DNA of 64,000 nt from Dolomedes plantarius (lineage: Eukaryota; Arthropoda; Arachnida; Araneae; Dolomedidae), in NCBI GenBank assembly GCA_907164885.2, contig OU015499.1:165156097-165220096 (forward strand), in the 5' to 3' direction. Below are positions 56,212 through 64,000 of the stretch, one piece after another; the stretch's first letter is position 1; every line of letters begins with the position of its first letter. The translations under genes and the position numbers were made by a program. The notes under the pieces were generated by a model. It saw only the letters and a list, made by a program, of their open reading frames with translations, had not been told where the DNA came from and searched no databases.

Positions 56212-59200
56212 AAAATTTTAAAGTCTGTGAAACCAAACTCCCCACAGTTCACCACAGAATTAAAATGATATCAATAATCATAACACAACCTCAGGAATAC
56301 TATGAATAAAAGGATAGAAAATATGTAAATAATTAATTATGAAAGGCAGGGCTTGCTTTAATACGATTGGATTTATTTGAAGCAATTGGGCCCCATGCTA
56401 GTACAAAGCCCCACATGAGGAATAATTTTAAATTTCTGAAGGGAAGTCTTGCAATCATTTAGAAACCTTTTAGAGTGCATGACAAAATATAGCCACTCTG
56501 ATTTCAAACAAGTTTAAGTTGGAGTCACAGAGCTTGTAACTGATTTAGAAGTCACAACAGAATTTCAAGGAACACAATTACGAAAATGAAATAGGATATT
56601 TAATTACGAGTATTAACGAACAAGAAACTGTAGATGTAACTGTAGATTGTATAAAAAATGTAGATGTAGATATCTTTAGGCTGGTCAAATAAATAGAAGA
56701 ATTAAAACCTATTGTTTCGGAAACCCTATAAAAATTCTACAATTTCTATAAATGACAGCTACTGGATTCTTAAATGCTTTTATATCTTTAAGAATATTAT
56801 TAACAATTCATATAACTACAGCATTGGATAAAGAAGCTTTTAAAGATTAAAATTAATTAAAACAATTAATTTGCACAATTGTACAAATTTACCAAATTTG
56901 CACAATGGCAAATGATAATTTACCATTGTTAAAATTATCTATTCAGAAAAAAGAATATGCTGGTAAAAGAGCAGATAATATAAATCTAGTTCTAAACTGA
57001 CCCAAGCACAATTTTTGCACTAAAAATTTTTAAAATATCATATCAAGGCAGTCAGAAATATCAGTGAATACAGATTTTTTAAATCTTGAAATGTTTCTAA
57101 CAAAGAAATCTTTAGAATACATAGGGCAGAGAAAATTAAACGTTTTATATATATAATATACTAATAAATGTGTACAGTTTTGATGTGTGAAATAATATAA
57201 TATTTCTTTAAAATGAACTTAAATTTTAAATACAAAGTATTACTTTTAATCATTCAGTTTGAAATACATTCATTTAAAACTTTAAACAAGCATATTATAA
57301 TGAATGATGTACCTAACATGATGAATATTTAGGAGTATTTCATTTAATACCTTTATCTTTGTTATAATAATATATAAGAATGAATATTACTTTAAATTAA
57401 ATATTACTTTTAATCATCCTGTTTGAAATACATTCATTTAAAACTTAAAAAAGCAAATTATAATGAATGATGTACCTAACATGATGAATATTTAGGAGTA
57501 TTACATTTAATACCTCTATCTTTGTTATAATAAAAGATAAGAATGAATATTACTTTGAAATATTACTTTAAATTAAATATTACTTTTAATCATCTTGTTT
57601 GAAATACATTCATTTAAAACTTTAAACAAGCATATTATAATGAATCTAAAATGAATCTAAAATGATGACTATTTAGGAATATTGCATTTAATACCTTTAT
57701 CTTTAATGCCTTTATATTTGTTATAGTAAAAGATAAGAATGAAAGTTATTTACTAAATCTTGTCAAGAAAATTTAAAACAATAAATACAGGAACAAATAA
57801 TTTAAAAAAAATTATTTCAAATGTAATTTTAAAATAAAAGTTCCCTGATAGAGGAATAATATGAGAATGCAATGGCTACACTGCAGATTGCTGCTCATGG
57901 TACCATGCTGTAAAACTCACCAAGTTTAGTGCCAGTTCATCAATTACATGGAATAAATAATTATTTAATTAGTTCTTTCTATAAGTTTCGCATGAAATTA
58001 ACAGTGTGCATGGATTTTATTCTAATTTTAAAAAACTTAATACACGTAAATGATAGTTTCTTAAATTCAATAAGCTTTAGATGTTTTCACAATTTTATAA
58101 TTTTTTAAGCATGAAATAAAATTAAAAAAACACAAAACACATGAGTGTTGCAAAAAGTGCAGGATTTTTTTATGGCCTCAAATTTGGTGATTATATAAGT
58201 ATATACTTTGCTTATGTTCTGTTCCTCTTAGGTTGCAATCTTTATAATAAATATTTTTATTATTTGGGTTTATGTTTCAATACACTGCAAACCTGAAGCA
58301 GCTAAGCTCTGCTTTTACATCACCAAAGGTCAGAGATTATATCTTAGAAATATCACATACGTTTTTTTCAGTTTCAATCAATTGAATTTTAATGATGATC
58401 ACTTAGATGTTTTAAGCCAATGAAATTCGAGATTAGCTTCAGATAATGAAGATAATGAAAAAATTTTCAATTCCTTTTAAAAAAATTTTATTTTCCACTT
58501 TTTTATGGAATACCACCCAGAAGATGAGAACTTACCCTTGGATATTCAAATCTCGTTTATAGGTCTTATCCATGTGTGAGTGCATTTAGTACAACAGTTT
58601 TTGTATGCCAGTGTTTTTAAAATTTAATTTTTCAAATGGAAGATTCCCAATTTATGATTTTAGTTAATTTTATAAACTTTCCTAAAATATTTTAATTTTG
58701 TTCTTAGTTTTATAAATTGATCTTTATACTTTGAAAATATTTCAAATTTAAATTTTAGTTCTAAAAAATCAATAGTAATACTATTGTCATTGTTTTTTTC
58801 ATTCTTCTTTACATGTTGAAATTACCTCGCTACAAACTATTCATTGACTATTCATTACATTATATACTTCATTTAATTTTTCACTACTTTTGTATTTTTA
58901 TATATCTTTTTCTTGATATTTTTACTTGCTTATTTTCAAATTTTTAAGATTTTTTTAAAAATTAAAGTACTGTATTTTGAATATATTGTTTACCTAAATT
59001 TTCTATAACCGATTGATACATTTTGGACACTTTGCAAATATTTAGACTGTTTTAATTATTTATTCCTGATAAATGCTGTATTCAGTATTTCTTTCTTAAA
59101 ATATTCTACGGTTCTTTATTAGGTTCTTATTGTTGGATTTTATACAAAGTGTTGATTGTCAGATTAGAAGTTTTAAAACAGTATTAAATGTTATTTTTCT

Positions 59201-59290
59201 AAATTTCTCATAAGGAGAACTCTGCTTGGTGGAGTTTGACCCCTTTAAGCTGAACGACACAGTATATGGAACTCTTCCCTGTATATTTTA
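56212..59290. other. AT-rich duplicated spacer, copy B
   Basis: Collinear with 11798-14667. Contains the 175-bp tandem repeat (57230-57745) and no supported gene. About 460 bases of copy A near 12190-12390 are missing or shortened around 56630. Confidence 0.4.
57230..57745. repeat. About 175-bp tandem repeat, 3 units
   Basis: Same unit as 12950-13290 but three copies, with small indels (duplicated ATTACTTTGAA, ATGAATCTAAA) at unit joins. Confidence 0.8.
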
Positions 59291-61017
59291 TCTTTGTGAG
59301 AACTAGCTCCTTATACTGAAAAAAAAAAAAACATACCTCTGTGTTATAACAACCATATAAATAGTTTTTTCTTCCCAACATATGTTTTCTAGATGGAGAA
59401 ACTTCATAACCAACCACCTTTTGCCATGTTTTCTCAACAGCTGATGATTGTTTTTAAGTCCTTAACATTCCAAAATAGGAAATTATGCAACTGAAACTAG
59501 TTTTTTTTTATGGTTTGAAGAAGTGAATTGCAATAAAATAACATGTTTAGACTAACTGTTAGTGAATGTCAGTGGAGTGGATATTACAAACTATGTGTGA
59601 AATTATTGAATTTCTAATTTTGTTGTCACTATTTCTGAGTTGCCTTTTGTACCAGATCATGACTTATTAGTGTTCCTGGTAAAGCCGAAAGTGAACTAAT
59701 ATTTTCCATGTCTTTTTGGTCCTACAATATTCAATAAGGCCTATGCGAAGGAAAAAAACAACTTTATTTGAACTTTTAACATACATTTGTTACTCTAAAA
59801 CAAATAATACAAATATACTTCTTTTGTTACTATTCAGACCTTACTGACACCGGTAACTTGAACAACTACCTCCATAACGAACGAATGTTAAAAGGAAAAA
59901 AAAAAAAGCCTTGTGTTCAGCATAAAATATCCATTCTTTCCCTTGCCCTATGTATTTTGCTATAATCAACTATGATTTATTGGGACCCACGTTCTCACTT
60001 GCCCCAAGTGCGGGAGAAAGTGAGAACGCAAAACACAAAAACTTTAAATATTTACTGCAAAAAAAGTTTTGAACAGATTTAAAAAAAAATAAAACTATAA
60101 ATGTAGAACATAACCAAAAATATGGATGCAAATTTACATACAACAACTTGTTAAAAACTTATTTAGATTCAAAGTGGAACAACATGATTTTGCGTTCTCA
60201 ATTACCCCATTTCACCCTAATCTACTTATATGCTGAAAACCACATCAGAGTCATTCCATGTCAAATCAACACAGTGATCCGGAATGACCCCCTCAGAATT
60301 TGATGATTTTTGGCACACTTGCAGGTTTCATAGACATATGAAAAAATGTCAATTCTTAGTGGTCTTACTTTATTGGTTCAAAAGTTATTAAATATTAAAA
60401 TTTCAATTTTTTGCAAAAAAACACCACATATGTCAGTCTTAAAATGGCTGTAAAACAGTAACCATTTGAGGTACAGACCTGAACTTAGGCTAATTTTAAA
60501 GCTCTTTTTCTAGGGCTTTCACATGATATGCAACATGATAGCATTTATAAAAAAATAATTTTTTTAAATCAATTTGAAATTTTAAAATTTAAATTTCTCA
60601 AAAAGCGACAATTTTAAAATTTTGAAAAAATTCTCAAAATAAGTTTATATCATCATCTAACAGCACCCAAAATCTTATTTTGGGATCTCTATGGGATCCT
60701 GAGACATAGGAGGTATAAAGTATGTATGGTTAGAGGAAAAATGCCAAATCTACCATATTATAGAGTTATATACAAAGAAATATAATTATAGTATATAATT
60801 ATACAATCATATGTAATTGCATAGTAATATGTGATTAAAAATATATATAAATATAATAATTACATTTATAATCATGTATAATTTTATTATTTAATTCTTA
60901 ATTTCATCTCCTTTACACTACTAAAAAGTGAAAAAATATCAAACAGATTTTAAAAAATCTTTCCCTAAATTATAAGATACAATATATAACAATCTGAGAA
61001 TGGAGGAAGCTGATTAG

Positions 61018-62550
61018 TGATTGACCTCTGATGTATTTCAGTGAAAGACATCACAGGTGCTAAAGTAAGTTTCCAAGAGACTGATGCTGAGTAATTTAAA
61101 GGAAGTATACAAATGCTTCCAGGAAAAGTTTTCAGCTATAAAAGTTGGGTTCTCTAAATTTGCAGAATTACGGCCCATACACTGTATTATGCCTGGTCAG
61201 AGTAGCACCCACTCAGTTTGTGTATGTACTACTCACCAAAATGTGAAACTTATGGTTGAAAACAGCAAAATGAAATTAATCACAGACAACCAGATAAAAA
61301 CATACCAGGACTGTTTGCAAATGATGGTCTGTAACCCACCGTCAATTAACTGTTTCTTCTCTAATTGTGTGTTATGTCCAGGAACAGAAGGAATCCAGAT
61401 GATTCTGGAAAGAAGGTTTGAAGAAAATGCAATTGAGACTATTACTTTTCGCCAGTGGATCTCTGTTGATCGCTGTAACTTGGAAACAATCCAAAAATCA
61501 GTAGATGACTTCGTTGAAATTTGTGAGAAACTCTCTGTTCTGCTTCGTCATGACTTCATAGCAAAACAGCAAAATTCTTTTATGAGTGAGACTAAGGAAA
61601 ATCTCTTAGATTCTGAGGTGGTGGTCCTTTGTGATTTTTCTGAGAATTATTCCTTCGTATTACTGGACGAAGCACAATCTTACCACTGGACACGTAACCA
61701 GGCAACAGTGCATCCGTTTGTAGTGTATTTTAAAAAAGAAGATAAAAAAGAGCATTTCAGTTTCGTAATAATATCAGACTGCCTTGAGCACAACACTACT
61801 GCAGTCTATCTGTTTCAAACAAAACTAATCCAGTATCTGAAATCAATGTTTGAAACATTTCCAAAAAAATATACTATTTTTCAGATGGGTCAGCAGCCCA
61901 ATACAATAAAAAGAACTTTTTAAACCTGTGCCTTCACTACAAAGATTTTGGGGTTGAAGCTGAATGGCATTTTTCAGCCACTGAACATGGAAAAGGCCCA
62001 TGTGATGGAGTGGGGACACAGTAAAAAGATTGGCAGCCAGGGCTAGCCTGCAGCGACTTTATGAAGACCAAATACAGACTCAAAGACAACTCTTTGAATG
62101 GGCAAATCAGAATATTTCTTAACAGATTTCACATATGTAAACCATGAAGAGTATATTCAAACAGAAGAACAATTGGCACACCAGTACAGCAAAACTGTAG
62201 CTATCCCAGGGACACAAAAGCTCCATGCCTTTGGACCCTCAAAGTGTAAAACAAAAGTAACTGTAAAATCCTTTTCTTCTGCATCTACATCAACAATCTT
62301 TCCTGTAGCAAGTTATGGAAATAGGTTGGGCTTCAGTGACATGGGTGGATATGTGGTTGCAGTCTATGATGGCAAATGGTACCTAAGCTATGTTTTAGCT
62401 AAAAATGAAGATGTAAATGAAGTAAGGGCAACATTTTTCCATCCCCAAGGACCATCTCCTTCATTTTCATACCCTTCAAGACCTGATGTACTGTGGATTC
62501 CCTCTTCAAATGTGATCTGCAAGGTGAACCCCATCACACCAACTGGTTAA
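61018..62550 (+). pseudogene. Transposase-like gene of the long-TIR element, broken
   Basis: Pieces in order: VKDITGAKVSFQETDAE (61038, before a stop); from ATG 61084, LSNLKEVYKCF, GFSKFAELRP, THSVCVCTTHQNVKLM, a Cys-pair region (CFFSNCVLCPG) and VVVLCDFSENYSF. After a frame slip in the A run at 61860 it reads FSDGSAAQYN, then EAEWHFSATEHGKGPCDGVG, a likely catalytic core with Asp and Glu. After a second slip comes VKRLAARASLQRLYEDQ, and after a third (62098-62550) GGYVVAVYDGKWYLSYVL and LWIPSSNVICKVNPI. At least three frameshifts make it inactive. Similar gene families occur widely in invertebrates; I cannot name the superfamily with certainty. A relative lies at 21890-22612. Confidence 0.8.
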
Positions 62551-62739
62551 ACATGCAGTTTACAAGGCAACGAAGTGAGAAAGATTGAGGATATTGTGCA
62601 AGAGTTCATGGCCTCCCAGAAATGAAGATGTGATCGCTGTACATATGCTACTTCCATGTCTCTAAACTGGTAAACTCTATGCATGATTCCATAAATAAAA
62701 TTATGATTTTGAGATAGACTGGATTTTCTAGAAAAGTGC

Positions 62740-62860
62740 TATATATATATATTATATATGTATATAATTATATATATACTTATATAATTATAAATGTAGT
62801 TATAATTATATATGATTGTATAATTATACATTATAATTATATTTATTTGTATATGTATAT
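62740..62860. repeat. TA-rich simple repeat
   Basis: ATATATATTATATATG and TATAATTATAT repeats just inside the right arm; a similar AT block (60770-60850) lies inside the left arm. Confidence 0.8.
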
Positions 62861-63755
62861 GGAAGATTTGGCATTTTTTCCTCTACCCATGCATACTTTA
62901 TACCTTCTGTATCTCAGGATCCCATAAAGATCCCAAAATAAGATATTGGGTGCTGTTAGATGATGATATAAACTTATTTTGAGAATTTTTTCAAAATTTT
63001 AAAATTGTCGCTTTTTGAGAAATTTAAATTTTAAAATTTAAAATTGATTTTAAAAAATTATTTTTTTATAAATGCTATCATGTTACATATCATGTGAAAG
63101 CCCTAAAATAGAGCTTTAAAATGAGCCTAAGTTCAGGTCTGAACCTCAAATGGTCACTGTTTTACAGCCATTTTAAGACCGACATATGTGGTGTTTTTTT
63201 GCAAAAAATTGAAATTTTAATGTTTAATAACTTTTGAACCGATAAAGTAAGACCACTAAGAATTGACATTTTTTCATATGTCCATGAAACCTGCAAGTGT
63301 GCCAAAAATCGTCAAAATCTGGGAGGGTCATTCCGGATTTTGCAAAAAATTGTGTTGATTTGACATGGAATGACCCCACACCATGCCTGAACATACAGTT
63401 TTTAACAGTTTAAAATTTATAAGAATTGTATTAGAATTTAGCTTCACTCACGAAAAAAATAGAGTAAAATGTAGAAATCATATTATCATATTATCATTTT
63501 CAACATCTTAACAAAACAGTTCTGTCATACAATACAGAAAAAAATAACCTGTAAATTAAACTTACTTGAGTAGCTGTTTATTTTACCAGCATCATCTGTA
63601 GTATTATTTTAGACCGTCATTCATCCGAAAACCTGTGAAAGTTTCTCACCAAGGGCAACACATATTTATATTTATTTACTATGATTATGGAGAGTTGAAT
63701 GCAATACGCACCATAACGTATATTACGCGCTTAAGAGATACTGTTGCCATTGAAC

Positions 63756-64000
63756 ACGAGCGGCTTCCGTGCGTAACGGCTCTCTGAAATTTTCCCCAAA
63801 GAGCCGCTACGAGAGCCCTTACACTGTAGCAACCCTCGTATTCTTGGCAGAGTATTGGCAAACATAGTTGTTGTGGCAACCGTGTTGGCGTGGCTATTTT
63901 TTTTTTTTTGCCAATATATCGCATTGCCATTATGTGTTGTGTGTATTCATATAAAGAGTTTTTGGCGTCACTTTGTACTGCAGGCCTGGGATTGTTTTCA
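63756..64000. other. Unique sequence right of copy B
   Basis: More GC-rich (GAGCGGCTTCCGTGCGTAACGG); AGAGCCGCTACGAGAGCCC may pair with CGGCTCTCTG. No gene is supported. Confidence 0.3.

Larger units (their letters stand above)
60248..63376 (+). mobile_element. 3.1-kb element with about 510-bp inverted repeats
   Basis: The left arm (60248 to about 60760) starts GAGTCATTCCATGTCAAATC. The right arm (about 62868 to 63376) ends with the complement of GGGTCATTCCATGTCAAATC. The arms stay paired to GTATGGTTAGAGGAAAAATG on the left and its inverse near 62870, differing by scattered substitutions and short indels. Copy A has the uninterrupted site (ccacacaccatg at 19620-19632), so the insertion is private to B. 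Target duplication appears short (CA) but is ambiguous. The interior carries a broken transposase-like gene and TA-rich flanks. Superfamily not assigned. Confidence 0.9.
46130..63755. repeat. Segmental duplication, copy B
   Basis: Same orientation and order as 654-19993. Unlike copy A it has an uninterrupted zinc-finger ORF, one ACTAGC repeat instead of two, about 0.8 kb of private sequence (about 52612-53425), three instead of two 175-bp repeat units, a deletion spanning the copy-A hAT element (join near 59295), and a 3.1-kb long-TIR element at 60248-63376. Confidence 0.95.

Noticed and set aside
63685..63930. 81-codon minus-strand frame at the right edge
   Set aside because: It crosses the duplication breakpoint and has no recognisable motif.

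Overview
The window looks like a piece of an animal (eukaryotic) genome, most likely an arthropod, possibly an arachnid. It is AT-rich, has spliced genes with GT-AG introns, tandem C2H2 zinc-finger genes, many Tc1/mariner, hAT, Tigger and piggyBac-like DNA transposons, tRNA-derived SINEs and very long TA microsatellites. No bacterial operon, rRNA, complete tRNA or CRISPR array is visible. The organism call is inference from repeat and gene style only.

Layout. A large direct duplication frames the window: copy A at about 654-19993 and copy B at about 46130-63755, separated by about 26 kb. Each copy carries, in order, a transposon-like coding scrap, decayed zinc fingers, a minus-strand C2H2 zinc-finger gene, a short ACTAGC-type dispersed repeat, a degenerate hAT element and a set of small minus-strand exons with matching splice sites and phases. 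Copy A holds an extra 3.4-kb hAT element with a frameshifted transposase. Copy B holds an extra 3.1-kb element with terminal inverted repeats of about 0.5 kb. The zinc-finger gene is open throughout in copy B (25 fingers). In copy A it is cut by one nonsense codon after 30 fingers.

The spacer (about 20-46 kb) is repeat-dense and holds one newly recognised plus-strand spliced gene. I can follow six exons at 33066-33170, 33691-33858, 33993-34136, 36115-36202, 38168-38233 and 41063-41077, all with consistent phases. It encodes at least 194 residues of an acidic protein ending in a lysine/phenylalanine-rich peptide like a MARCKS effector segment. An intact Tc1/mariner element with DD36E spacing sits in its last intron, itself inserted inside an older repeat.

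The most interesting feature lies downstream of that gene's stop codon, before two AATAAA signals. It is a 34-bp minisatellite of about 20 units, each carrying in the sense strand two abutting perfect Pumilio (PUF) elements, TGTAAATA and TGTATATA. By hand I count about 38 perfect UGUANAUA sites in about 0.7 kb, so the 3' UTR may act as a PUF-protein sponge or be under very strong PUF control.
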